Shown one piece after another: positions 46,848 through 54,942 of a DNA stretch of 64,000 bases. The notes under the pieces are model-generated. The model searched no databases, was not told the DNA's origin, and saw only the letters and a program-made list of their open reading frames with translations. The DNA comes from an uncultured Eubacteriales bacterium (GTDB lineage: Bacteria; Bacillota; Clostridia; Christensenellales; CAG-138): positions 1 to 64,000 of the forward strand of contig CACWJZ010000004.1 of NCBI GenBank assembly GCA_902761365.1, in the 5' to 3' direction. The position numbers were made by a program, and so were the translations under genes. The first letter of the stretch is position 1. Each line of letters opens with the position of its first letter.

Positions 46848-47957
46848 ATGAAGCTTTCCAACGCCAACCTGTTCCTGGACGGCCGGTTCGTGCCCGGCGG
46901 CATCCGCTTTTCCAACGTCATCGAGGCCGTGGGGCCGGAGGTGACGGGGGGGATCGACCTTGCGGGCGCCTACGTGATCCCGGGCCTCATCGACATCCAC
47001 ACCCACGGCGCCATGAACGAGGACGCCAGCGACGGCAAGCCCGAGGGCCTCGTGAAGATGGCCCGCTACTATGCCGCGGGCGGCGTCACCTCCTGGTGCC
47101 CCACCACCATGACCTTGCAGGAGCCGGAGCTCACCCGAGCCATGGAAGCCATCCGCGATTTCCGGCGGCCCGCCGACGGGGCCAAGGTGGCCGGGGTCCA
47201 TCTGGAAGGCCCCTTCCTGAGCCTCAAAAAGTGCGGCGCCCAGAACCCGGACAACCTGCACGCCCCCGACGCCGCCATGTTCCACCGGCTCAACGACGCC
47301 TCCGGCCACCGGGTGCGGCTGGTCACCGTGGCCCCCGAGGAGCCCGGCGCCCTGCCCTTCATCCGGGAGGTCAGTCAAACCTGCGCCGTGTCCTTAGGCC
47401 ACACCACCGCGGACTATGACACGGCCATGGCCGCCTATGCAGCAGGCGCGTCCCACGCCACCCACCTCTTCAACGCCATGCCGGCCCTCAACCACCGGGA
47501 GCCGGGCGTGGTGGCCGCCGCCCTGGATGCCGGCGCCACCGTGGAGCTCATCACCGACGGCTTCCACATCCATCCCGCCATCGTCCGCCTGGTCCATCGG
47601 CTCTTCGGGGAGAAGCTGGTGCTGATCTCCGACTCCCTCCGCTGCGCCGGCATGCCCGACGGGGACTACGAGCTGGGGGGCCTGCCCATCACCCTGACGG
47701 AGGGCGTGGCCAGGCTCCGGGGCAGCAGCACGTTGGCGGGCAGCTCCATCCACCTGATGGACGGCCTCCGCCGGGCCGTGTCCTTCGGCGTGCCCCTGGA
47801 AGCGGCCGTCCTGGCCGCCACCGCCGTCCCGGCCAAGGTCATCCGCCGGGACAGGGAAATCGGCGCCCTGGCCCCGGGCTTGGCCGCGGACCTGCTGATC
47901 CTGGACAGGGACCTGCGCCTGCAGGCCGTCTACATCGACGGCGCCGCCATCCGGTAA
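46848..47957 (+). CDS. nagA: N-acetylglucosamine-6-phosphate deacetylase
   Basis: A 369-residue amidohydrolase with all NagA marks: H51 and H53 in IDIHTHG, E120 in HLEGPF, H185 in SLGHTTA, H206 in THLFNAMPAL and catalytic D262 in LISDSLRCAG. It deacetylates GlcNAc-6-P to GlcN-6-P. No nagB is in the window, so the last step must be encoded elsewhere. It closes the operon begun by the ROK-like gene. Confidence 0.95.
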   Translation: MKLSNANLFLDGRFVPGGIRFSNVIEAVGPEVTGGIDLAGAYVIPGLIDIHTHGAMNEDASDGKPEGLVKMARYYAAGGVTSWCPTTMTLQEPELTRAMEAIRDFRRPADGAKVAGVHLEGPFLSLKKCGAQNPDNLHAPDAAMFHRLNDASGHRVRLVTVAPEEPGALPFIREVSQTCAVSLGHTTADYDTAMAAYAAGASHATHLFNAMPALNHREPGVVAAALDAGATVELITDGFHIHPAIVRLVHRLFGEKLVLISDSLRCAGMPDGDYELGGLPITLTEGVARLRGSSTLAGSSIHLMDGLRRAVSFGVPLEAAVLAATAVPAKVIRRDREIGALAPGLAADLLILDRDLRLQAVYIDGAAIR

Positions 47958-47975
47958 ACCAGTCCCAAAAACACA

Positions 47976-48006
47976 CCGCCCGCATCCCTTCGATGCGGGC
48001 GGTTTT
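47976..48006. terminator. Terminator of nagA
   Basis: Stem CCGCCCGCATC (47976-47986) with its complement (47992-48002), loop CCTTC, followed by TTTT. Confidence 0.9.
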
Positions 48007-48018
48007 GTCTGCGGGCCC

Positions 48019-48819
48019 CTATGCCGCTTCCTCCGATCCGGGCTCCGTCCCCTCGGCGGTCTTGCCGGTGAGCTTCTTATACAGCTCCGGCAAATCGTAA
48101 TGCACGTGGTAGCGCAGGGGGTGGATCAGCCGGAAGAAGGAGCGCTTCTGGTCCGTCCCCACCTTCACCCGGCGGATCATGGTGAACCCCCGGAACGGGG
48201 GCATATAGGTGATGAGGTCGTTGATGTCGGCGAAGTTGTCGCACTCCGTGCACAAGGTGGAAAGATACCGCTGCATCCGCTGCCGGTTCAGTGGGGTGCA
48301 CTTGAAGGGCCGGACGCTGCCGAAGGTGTAGAGGTAGGGCTTCACGCCGAAGTTATAGTTGAGGTCCTGGCAGCAGAGGCACGCGATGGCCGAGCCCAGC
48401 GACCAGCCCAAAATCTCCGTGGCCGCGTCGGGATGGGCCTCATGGAGCTGGGCCCACTGCTCCCGCACCTGCTGCTTGATGGCCAGGTACATGTTCCCCC
48501 AGCCGTGATGGACCCTGAGCTGCAGGGGCTCGCCCTCGAACTCGATGGCGCGATAGTACCGGCTGCCGAACTCGAACACGTTGGCCACCCAGTCGATCAT
48601 GCCGAAGGTCCGCTGGAAGTGGATTTGGATCACGTCCCGGTCCGGCTCGTAGTGGATCTCGTAGTTGACCTCGTGGGCCATCCCCAGGAGCTTCCCCAGC
48701 TTCGTGGTGTTATATTTCACGGCCACATACTTCACCGGGTAGGTGACCCGCCCGGTGTGGGTATAATCCTCGCTGGTGTTGATGAAATATTCCTCAAACG
48801 GAAGCCGCCGATACTGCAT
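48019..48819 (-). CDS. Lipase class 3-like alpha/beta hydrolase
   Basis: A 266-residue protein. The nucleophile elbow is EILGWSLGSAIA (GxSxG), preceded by VHHGWGNMYLAI, which resembles the oxyanion strand of class 3 lipases. NDLITYMPPF holds the likely aspartate and RYHVHY the histidine. No signal peptide. Its substrate is unknown. It lies alone, opposite to nagA, with no recognisable partner. Confidence 0.82.
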   Translation of the reverse strand: MQYRRLPFEEYFINTSEDYTHTGRVTYPVKYVAVKYNTTKLGKLLGMAHEVNYEIHYEPDRDVIQIHFQRTFGMIDWVANVFEFGSRYYRAIEFEGEPLQLRVHHGWGNMYLAIKQQVREQWAQLHEAHPDAATEILGWSLGSAIACLCCQDLNYNFGVKPYLYTFGSVRPFKCTPLNRQRMQRYLSTLCTECDNFADINDLITYMPPFRGFTMIRRVKVGTDQKRSFFRLIHPLRYHVHYDLPELYKKLTGKTAEGTEPGSEEAA

Positions 48820-48910
48820 GCGCCGCTCCTTCCCTGGCCCCTAATCATCCGACCTGCCCTTTTTATATCATATGTGCCCCGTTTTGTAAACAATTGCCGT
48901 CATCCATAGC

Positions 48911-48939
48911 AAAACCGACCGGAGCATAACTCCGGCCGG
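48911..48939 (-). terminator. Terminator of the ugpC/msmX gene
   Basis: On the minus strand ACCGGCCGGAG pairs with CTCCGGTCGGT with one G-T pair around TTATG, followed by TTTT. Confidence 0.75.
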
Positions 48940-48963
48940 TCTCTCTGTGCGCAAGAACTCTTT

Positions 48964-50142
48964 TTAAAACTCCAGGTTCTTCTCGGTGGTCTTGGAGAAA
49001 ACGTGGGCTACGTTCCCCTGGAAGGAGAAGTGGACGATGTCGCCCATCTCGTAGTTACCCTTCATGTCCACGGTGGGGACGATGATGATCACGTCGTGGC
49101 CCTCAGCGTTCACATGCAGGTGCACGGAGGAGCCCATCATCTCAGACACGTCCACGCGGGCGGCCACGCCGGTGTCGCTGACGTCGGTGTGCTCAGGCCG
49201 CACGCCCAGGGTGATGTCCTGGCTCTGGACGTCGTTGTTGAAGAGCCGCTCTTCCTTCTCGGGAGCCAGCTCCTGACGGTAGCCGCCCACCTCCACGAAG
49301 TATTGGCTGCCCTCGCGGACGAGCTTGGCATCGAAGAAGTTCATGACGGGCATGCCGATGAAGCCGGCCACGAACAGGTTCGCGGGATGGTTGAACACCT
49401 CCTGGGGGGTGCCGATCTGCTGGATGTAGCCGTCCTTCATGATGACGATACGATCGCCGAGCGTCATGGCCTCGGTCTGGTCGTGGGTGACGTAGATGAA
49501 GGTGGTGTCGATGCGCTTGCGGAGCTTGATGATCTCGGCACGCATCTCGTTACGAAGCTTGGCGTCCAGGTTGGACAGAGGCTCGTCCATCAACATCACT
49601 TTCGGGGCGCGGACGATGGCGCGGCCGATGGCCACACGCTGCCGCTGGCCGCCGGACAGGGCCTTGGGCTTACGATTGAGGTACTGGGTGATGTCCAGGA
49701 TCTCTGCGGCTTCCTTGACCTTCTTGTCGATCTCGGCCTTGGGCACATGGCGGAGCTTCAGGGAGAAGGCCATGTTCTCGTACACGGTCATGTGGGGGTA
49801 CAGAGCGTAGTTCTGGAAGACCATGGCGATATCCCGATCCTTGGGCGGGATGTCGTTGACCAGCTTGCCGTCGATCAAGAGCTCGCCGTCGGTGATCTCC
49901 TCGAGGCCGGCGACCATGCGCAACGTGGTGGACTTGCCGCAGCCGGAGGGGCCGACGAGGACGATGAACTCCTTGTCGGCGATGTCCAGGCTGAACTGCT
50001 GCACCGCCACGACGCCCTCATCCGTGATCTGAAGGTTTACCTTCTTCTTCTCCGGCTGGTCGTCCTTCTTCTTGCTCTTCTTCTGCTCGCCACTGATGTA
50101 CGGGTAGACCTTCTTGATGTTCTTGAGTTGTACGGTTGCCAT
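48964..50142 (-). CDS. ugpC: Sugar ABC importer ATPase (UgpC/MsmX/MalK)
   Basis: A 392-residue ATPase. Walker A is GPSGCGKST, signature LSGGQRQRVAIGRA, Walker B VMLMDEPLSNLDA, and the H-loop YVTHDQTEAM; the C-terminal OB-like regulatory domain is present (GVRPEHTD). It is monocistronic, as are shared MsmX-type ATPases, and probably energises the importer at 39279-42485, which lacks one. A Lys-rich insertion (about residues 19-34, KKSKKKDD and PEKKK) interrupts the first beta strands and is unusual for the family. The ribosome site is weak (GCAAGCAAG). Confidence 0.94.
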   Translation of the reverse strand: MATVQLKNIKKVYPYISGEQKKSKKKDDQPEKKKVNLQITDEGVVAVQQFSLDIADKEFIVLVGPSGCGKSTTLRMVAGLEEITDGELLIDGKLVNDIPPKDRDIAMVFQNYALYPHMTVYENMAFSLKLRHVPKAEIDKKVKEAAEILDITQYLNRKPKALSGGQRQRVAIGRAIVRAPKVMLMDEPLSNLDAKLRNEMRAEIIKLRKRIDTTFIYVTHDQTEAMTLGDRIVIMKDGYIQQIGTPQEVFNHPANLFVAGFIGMPVMNFFDAKLVREGSQYFVEVGGYRQELAPEKEERLFNNDVQSQDITLGVRPEHTDVSDTGVAARVDVSEMMGSSVHLHVNAEGHDVIIIVPTVDMKGNYEMGDIVHFSFQGNVAHVFSKTTEKNLEF

Positions 50143-50643
50143 CTTGCTTGCCCATAACGGTTCCGCCTTCGCGTCCCCGTCTCGCCCGGGAGCAGCTGTA
50201 TCTCCCGGACTTTACGGCAGGTCTCCACACTGCCGCACCGCTGAACAAAGCGGATTTCTCCTTTCTTTGACCCCTCCCAGGCATAAAGTGGAGTGCCGTA
50301 GGACGGATTGAAGTGGGGGTATATAACAGACAAGGCCACACCTTCTCCATTATGGCAATACTTTACCACATTTTTCCCCGCTTTGCAATCCTTCTTTTTC
50401 CCCATTTGCAAAGGCTTCGAGCCGGTCGCCGCCGTCGATCCTGGGTCAAAAAAGCGCTCGCTTGCCCCTGTCGCCCCCGCCAAATGGTCCCATGACATCT
50501 TTTTCTGTAATTTGTAAAAAAAAAATTAAATTTTTTACAACAAAATAGCATCCAAATCGAAAGATCTGTGGTATTATAGATATGAAACTAAAAGGGGGGC
50601 CTTGTTTGGGGCACGACCTTTGCAAAGAGAGGAGAAAAAAATC
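50143..50643. other. Intergenic region between ugpC and the SH3b gene
   Basis: About 500 bases without a gene I can support. Poly-A and poly-T tracts lie at 50517-50537. TGGTATTAT at 50569-50577 is an extended -10 for the rightward SH3b gene. The frames here lack sites and conserved sequence. Confidence 0.55.
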
Positions 50644-51582
50644 ATGATGAAGAAATGGATCAGCCTTCTGTTGGTCGGTCTGATGCTGCTGGGGGCAGCG
50701 CCTGTCGCCATGGCCGACCCTGAGATCACCGAGGACAGCGTCGCGATCATCGTCAACTGCAAAAACTCCGCCAACGTCCGCGAGTTCGCCACCAGCGATA
50801 GCAAAAAACTGGGCGAAGCTCCTCGAGGCAAAGTCTTCAAACTCCTGGCCAAGGATGGGGACTGGTACAAGATTCAGTTCACCTCCTCGAAGACCGGCTT
50901 CGTGTACAAAAAATTCGTGAAGGTAGCCAAGAAGAGTGATCTGCCCACCGGCAAGACTGCTACCGTGACCAACGCCCCCAACGGGGTCAACATCCGCGCC
51001 AAAGCCAGCAGCAAGAGCAAGATCCTGGGCGTGGCGTATAACGGCGATACCTTCGAGGTCAAGGGCAAGAGCGGCAAGTGGACCAAGGTGATCTATGCCG
51101 GCGATGAGGCCTACATCTACTCCTCCTACCTGACCATCTCCGGCGAAGATACGCCGCCCACGCCTCCGGTCCTGCCCGGAGAGAAGGGCTATATCTGCGC
51201 CAAGAGCTATGCCAATGTCCGCGCCAAGGCCAACGGCAAGAGCAAGAAGCTGGGCACTCTGAAGCGTGGCGAAGAGGTCAGCGTCACCGCCATCAGCGGC
51301 AAGTGGAGCCAGATCTCCTACAAGGGCGACGTGGCCTACGTGCTCAGCAAGTACATCTCCGCCACCAAGCCGGATGGCGACATCATCGGCAAGGACGCCA
51401 CCATCGTCAACTGCAAGGTATGCGTGAACGTCCGTGCCAAGGCCAGCAGCCACAGCACAAAGCTGGGGACCGCCGATCTGGGCACCACCTGGAAAGTGCT
51501 GGGTCGCTCCGGCAACTGGATCAAGGTGGACTACAATGGCGAACCCGGCTTTATCTACAAGAAATACGTGAAGATCGGATAA
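50644..51582 (+). CDS. Secreted protein with four SH3b repeats
   Basis: A 312-residue protein. AGAGGAG lies upstream of ATG 50644. A signal peptide (KKWISLLLVGLMLLGAAPVAMA) is followed by four bacterial SH3 repeats, each with a pattern such as NVRAKANGKSKKLGTLKRGE and WTKVIYAGDEAYIYSSYL. Repeats two and three are separated by a Thr/Pro linker (GEDTPPTPPVLP). SH3b domains bind peptidoglycan. No enzymatic domain is present, so it is probably a wall-attached or binding protein. Confidence 0.9.
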   Translation: MMKKWISLLLVGLMLLGAAPVAMADPEITEDSVAIIVNCKNSANVREFATSDSKKLGEAPRGKVFKLLAKDGDWYKIQFTSSKTGFVYKKFVKVAKKSDLPTGKTATVTNAPNGVNIRAKASSKSKILGVAYNGDTFEVKGKSGKWTKVIYAGDEAYIYSSYLTISGEDTPPTPPVLPGEKGYICAKSYANVRAKANGKSKKLGTLKRGEEVSVTAISGKWSQISYKGDVAYVLSKYISATKPDGDIIGKDATIVNCKVCVNVRAKASSHSTKLGTADLGTTWKVLGRSGNWIKVDYNGEPGFIYKKYVKIG

Positions 51583-51599
51583 GGGCAAAAACAGCAGAC

Positions 51600-51636
51600 A
51601 CAGGGATCGCGGCTTGACCGCGATCCCTGTTGTATT
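51600..51636 (+). terminator. Terminator of the SH3b gene
   Basis: A 13-bp stem ACAGGGATCGCGG (51600-51612) with 51618-51630, loop CTTGA, then TGTATT. Confidence 0.85.
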
Positions 51637-51654
51637 CTGACAGATTTTGCGCCC

Positions 51655-51683
51655 TTGACAGGCTTTTTCGACTATGCCATACT
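51655..51683 (+). promoter_or_regulatory. Promoter of the lipoprotein gene
   Basis: TTGACA, 17 bases, CATACT, about 70 bases before the ATG. Confidence 0.65.
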
Positions 51684-51751
51684 GATTTTATCCATATGCA
51701 GGAGACGCCCCGGCGTCGCCCGTCACACCTGCCAAACACAAAGGAGCATCC

Positions 51752-52774
51752 ATGAAAAAACCGATCTCCATTGCCCTTTCCCTGTTGATGATCCTGAACC
51801 TGACCGCCTGCGTGCGCCTGAAGACACCCGCTGCCAACGCGACGATGAAGACCACCGAAGCACCCACGGCCGAACCCACCCCGGAGCCCACGCCCACGGA
51901 GACGCCCGCGCCTACGGACACCCCTGAACCCACGAAGGCGCCGACCCCCACGCCCGTGCCCACGGAGGTCCCCTTTGACGTGATCGCCGCCAATGCCATG
52001 GCCAAGCTGGAGCAGGTCCGGAGCATACACATGGATATACAGCTGAACATGGCATTCAACGTGACCGTCTCCATGGGTGAGACGCCACAAAGCATGCCCA
52101 TGAATATCGACGTTTCCTGTGGTATGGACTCCACCAGGGACCCCAACGTGGCACGGCTCGATCTCTCCCTGTCCGCACCGGGCCAGGAGATGGAGATGCG
52201 CGGCCTCGTCTACTTGGTCCAGGACGGCACGGATACGATCCTGTACCTTTCCGAGGACGACGGCGCGACCTGGGAGAAGCAGACCAATCCCCAGAGCTTC
52301 CCGCTGCCCCAATCCCCCGCCGCCACCTTCCACCTGTTCACCGATGCAGGCATCAACATTCAAAAGACCGGCACCGCTCAGGTGAACGGCAGGCCCGCCA
52401 CGGTCTACTCCGGTAAAGTGGAGGGCAAATACCTGCAGGAGGTCCTGAGTAACGCCGGCGCTGGCGAGGCGCTGGCCAACAGCTTTGGCGCCGAGATGGC
52501 CGAAGCGATCCTATTGAACCCGGGCGACATGGACGTGACCTTCATGATCGACGCGGAAAACGGCCTGCCCGTTCGGTATGTCGTGGACATGACCTCTGCC
52601 CTGGGGAATATGCTTTCAGCCGCCTTTCAGCAGAGCATGGACGGCCAGAGCCTGGTGGACGCCGGGATCACCCTGGAAGTCCCCACCGCCGTGCTGGAGA
52701 TCGTCCTCTCTCAGTTCGACAGCATCAAGCTCCTCCAGATCCCCGAAGCGGCCCTGAACGCCCCCGAGGCATAG
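51752..52774 (+). CDS. Lipoprotein with Pro/Thr linker
   Basis: A 340-residue lipoprotein: lipobox LTAC with C20. Residues 35-75 are a repetitive Thr/Pro/Glu linker (EPTPEPTPTETPAPT) that would span the wall. The rest is a beta-rich domain resembling LppX/LolA-like folds and clostridial DUF6612 proteins (GLVYLVQDGTDTILYLSEDD, VYSGKVEGKYLQEVL, VTFMIDAENGLPVRYVVDM). These may bind lipid or sense the envelope, but function is unproven. AAAGGAG precedes the ATG. Confidence 0.85.
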   Translation: MKKPISIALSLLMILNLTACVRLKTPAANATMKTTEAPTAEPTPEPTPTETPAPTDTPEPTKAPTPTPVPTEVPFDVIAANAMAKLEQVRSIHMDIQLNMAFNVTVSMGETPQSMPMNIDVSCGMDSTRDPNVARLDLSLSAPGQEMEMRGLVYLVQDGTDTILYLSEDDGATWEKQTNPQSFPLPQSPAATFHLFTDAGINIQKTGTAQVNGRPATVYSGKVEGKYLQEVLSNAGAGEALANSFGAEMAEAILLNPGDMDVTFMIDAENGLPVRYVVDMTSALGNMLSAAFQQSMDGQSLVDAGITLEVPTAVLEIVLSQFDSIKLLQIPEAALNAPEA

Positions 52775-52809
52775 GAGCCGAACGCGTAAAACAATTTATC
52801 CAATAAACA

Positions 52810-52846
52810 AAACAGGGCTTGGTGCGAGCAGCATCAAGCCCTGTTT
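52810..52846. terminator. Bidirectional terminator between lipoprotein and isomerase genes
   Basis: Stem AAACAGGGCTTG (52810-52821) with CAAGCCCTGTTT (52835-52846) and a 13-base loop. Confidence 0.8.
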
Positions 52847-52861
52847 GCAGGATCCCTTATC

Positions 52862-53548
52862 TCATTTCGCCGCGGGGTACTCGCCGCAGAGCAGCCGGTA
52901 GGGGGGCTCGTCCTCCTTTATGGCGGGGAAGCGGCCCATGGGCGGCTCGAAGCGGTTGTCGTGCTCGTCGTCGTTGGTCTGGCTGACCTCGCCCAGGAGC
53001 ACCGGCCCGGTGCCCGGCTCCACCTGGAAGTCGTGGTAGAGGCCCTGGTGGACGTGGATGCTCTCCCCGGGCGTCAGGCGGATGAGGGTGCCCGCGGGCA
53101 CGGTGAATCTACGGCCGTCGCAGTTTACCGTCACGGGGTTTTCGTAGTCGATGCTCTCGTCGGGCAGGGAGTTGTAGACCCGGATCAGGCACACGCCGCC
53201 GCCCCGATGGATGATGTCCTCGGTCTTGAACCAGTGGAAGTGGTTGGGGGAGTACTGGCCCTCCTTCAAATACAGGAGCTTTTCGGCGTAGACCATGGGG
53301 TACTTGTCCGCCATGGCCCGGTTGCCGTTGCGGATGGTGATGAGGCTGAGGCCCAGCCGGTCGAAGTCGTCCTTGCCGTAGTCCGTGATGTCCCAGCCCA
53401 GCTTGCAGTCCCGGACCTCGTCGTATTCGTGGCCCTTGCTCTGCCATTCCTCGGGCGTGAAGTGGCAAAAGGGCGGCAAATAGCAGTGCTCCCGGACGCA
53501 CATGGCCTCCATCTCCTTCAGCGCCCGGTTGATCTCGGATCGTTTCAT
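52862..53548 (-). CDS. D-lyxose/D-mannose ketol-isomerase
   Basis: A 228-residue cupin-type sugar isomerase. Key segments are MKRSEINRALKEMEAM, LGWDITDYGKDDFDRLGL, the metal site SPNHFHWFKTEDIIHRGGG and IHVHQGLYHDFQVE, and the family end DEPPYRLLCGEYP. It interconverts D-lyxose and D-xylulose or D-mannose and D-fructose. GGGAGG lies upstream of ATG 53548. It has its own promoter and stands alone. Confidence 0.92.
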   Translation of the reverse strand: MKRSEINRALKEMEAMCVREHCYLPPFCHFTPEEWQSKGHEYDEVRDCKLGWDITDYGKDDFDRLGLSLITIRNGNRAMADKYPMVYAEKLLYLKEGQYSPNHFHWFKTEDIIHRGGGVCLIRVYNSLPDESIDYENPVTVNCDGRRFTVPAGTLIRLTPGESIHVHQGLYHDFQVEPGTGPVLLGEVSQTNDDEHDNRFEPPMGRFPAIKEDEPPYRLLCGEYPAAK

Positions 53549-53577
53549 GTTCGTTCCTCCCCTGTTTTGATAGGTCA

Positions 53578-53606
53578 AGTATACGGCCACGGCGCCAAAA
53601 AAGCAA
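53578..53606 (-). promoter_or_regulatory. Promoter of the lyxose isomerase gene
   Basis: On the minus strand TTGCTT and TATACT are 17 bases apart. Confidence 0.75.
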
Positions 53607-53617
53607 CCACGCCTTTG

Positions 53618-53646
53618 TTGACGAAGCGCGAAAAAGCAGGTACACT
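53618..53646 (+). promoter_or_regulatory. Promoter of the ClC gene, apparently leaderless
   Basis: TTGACG, 17 bases, TACACT. Only six bases separate the -10 box from the ATG at 53653, so transcription should begin at or next to the start codon. Confidence 0.75.
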
Positions 53647-53652
53647 AAGGGC

Positions 53653-54864
53653 ATGAAAGCCACCCTTGCCTACATCCGCACCCTGTGCAAATTCGTCCTG
53701 CTGGCCCTGCTGGTGGGGCTCACCTGCGGCGCCGTGGGCACGCTGTTCTATCACGCCGTCGCCCTGGCCACCCGGCTTCGGACGGGCCACCCCTGGCTCC
53801 TCTATCTGCTGCCTGTGGCGGGGCTGTTGACGGCGTTCCTCTACGCCCTGCTCAAGATGGAGAAGGACGCGGGCACCGACGCGGTGCTTCGAGCCACCAC
53901 GGAGAACGAAACGGTCCCTGCGCGGCTCTCGGCCCTGATCTTCTCCGGCACCTTCCTCACCCACCTTTGCGGCGGGTCCGCGGGCCGGGAGGGGGCCGCC
54001 CTGCAGATCGGCGGGGGCCTCGGCACCGCCATCAGCAAGCTTTTGAAGCTCAGCGAGGGGGAGACCCGGCTGGTGACCATATGCGGCATGAGCGCCGTGT
54101 TCTCCGCCGTGTTCGGCACGCCCCTGACCGCGGCGGTGTTCTCCATCGAGGTGGCCAGCGTGGGCGTCATCTCCTCCACGGCGGTGTTGCCCTGCATCCT
54201 TTCCTCCCTTCCCGCCTCCTACATCGCCTCCCTGCTGGGGGCCGTGGGAGAGGCCTACGCCCTTCAGGAGGTCCCGGTCCTGAGCCACGTCAGCCTGCCG
54301 CCCGTGCTCCTTCTGGGCCTGATCTGCGCCCTGGTCAGCATCCTCTTCTGTGAGGTCATGCACGGTTCCCACAGGCTCTTCCGCCGATTCTTCCCCAACC
54401 GATACCTGCGGGTGGCCGTGGGCGGCGCACTGGTGGCTGCCATCTCCCTGCTCCTCGGCACCAGCCGCTATAACGGCGCCGGGGCGGACGTGATTGCCGA
54501 GGCTCTCGCGGGAACAGCCCTGCCCTATGACGGGCTCGTAAAGCTCCTTTTGACCGCCATCACCCTGGGCTGCGGCATGAAGGGCGGCGAGATCGTCTCC
54601 TCCTTCTTCGTAGGCGCCACCATGGGATGCCTCCTGGGGCCACTGGTAGGCCTGTCCCCCTCCTTTGGGGCGGCCCTGTGCATGGTGGGCCTGTTCTGCG
54701 GCGTGGTGAACTGCCCCATCGCCAGCGTGCTTTTGAGCCTGGAGCTCTTTGGCGGCGTGGGGATGCCCTTCTTCGCCCTGGTCTGCGCGGTAAGCTTCGC
54801 CTGCAGCGGCCGCCACAGCCTCTACTCCGCCCAGAGCTTCCGCTTCGACAAGGCCAGCATCTGA
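53653..54864 (+). CDS. ClC-family anion channel/antiporter
   Basis: A 403-residue ClC protein of about ten membrane segments. The gating-glutamate motif is GGSAGREGAALQIGG. Later helices carry GMSAVFSAVFGTPLTAAVFSIE and, near the end, CMVGLFCGVVNCPIASVLLSLE. There is no C-terminal CBS domain. It may be a chloride/proton antiporter or a fluoride exporter (CLC-F); the anion-selectivity residues do not let me decide. No fluoride riboswitch precedes it, since there seems to be no leader at all. Confidence 0.88.
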   Translation: MKATLAYIRTLCKFVLLALLVGLTCGAVGTLFYHAVALATRLRTGHPWLLYLLPVAGLLTAFLYALLKMEKDAGTDAVLRATTENETVPARLSALIFSGTFLTHLCGGSAGREGAALQIGGGLGTAISKLLKLSEGETRLVTICGMSAVFSAVFGTPLTAAVFSIEVASVGVISSTAVLPCILSSLPASYIASLLGAVGEAYALQEVPVLSHVSLPPVLLLGLICALVSILFCEVMHGSHRLFRRFFPNRYLRVAVGGALVAAISLLLGTSRYNGAGADVIAEALAGTALPYDGLVKLLLTAITLGCGMKGGEIVSSFFVGATMGCLLGPLVGLSPSFGAALCMVGLFCGVVNCPIASVLLSLELFGGVGMPFFALVCAVSFACSGRHSLYSAQSFRFDKASI

Positions 54865-54899
54865 ACCGCTCTTCACCCAAACAGAAAACACAAAACAAA

Positions 54900-54925
54900 A
54901 AGCCTCTTCCCGTGGGAAGAGGCTT
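54900..54925. terminator. Bidirectional terminator between ClC and Wzz-like genes
   Basis: Stem AGCCTCTTCC (54901-54910) with 54915-54924, loop CGTG, with A-rich and T-rich flanks. Confidence 0.8.
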
Positions 54926-54942
54926 AGCATTTTGGGGAAGGA

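Noticed and set aside
51890..51970. Repeats that look like a short tandem array in the lipoprotein gene
   Set aside because: They are codons of a Pro/Thr linker, not a CRISPR or non-coding repeat; no spacer structure is present.
53549..53652. Fluoride riboswitch ahead of the ClC gene
   Set aside because: The short gap is filled by two promoters, and the predicted transcript has no leader to fold.
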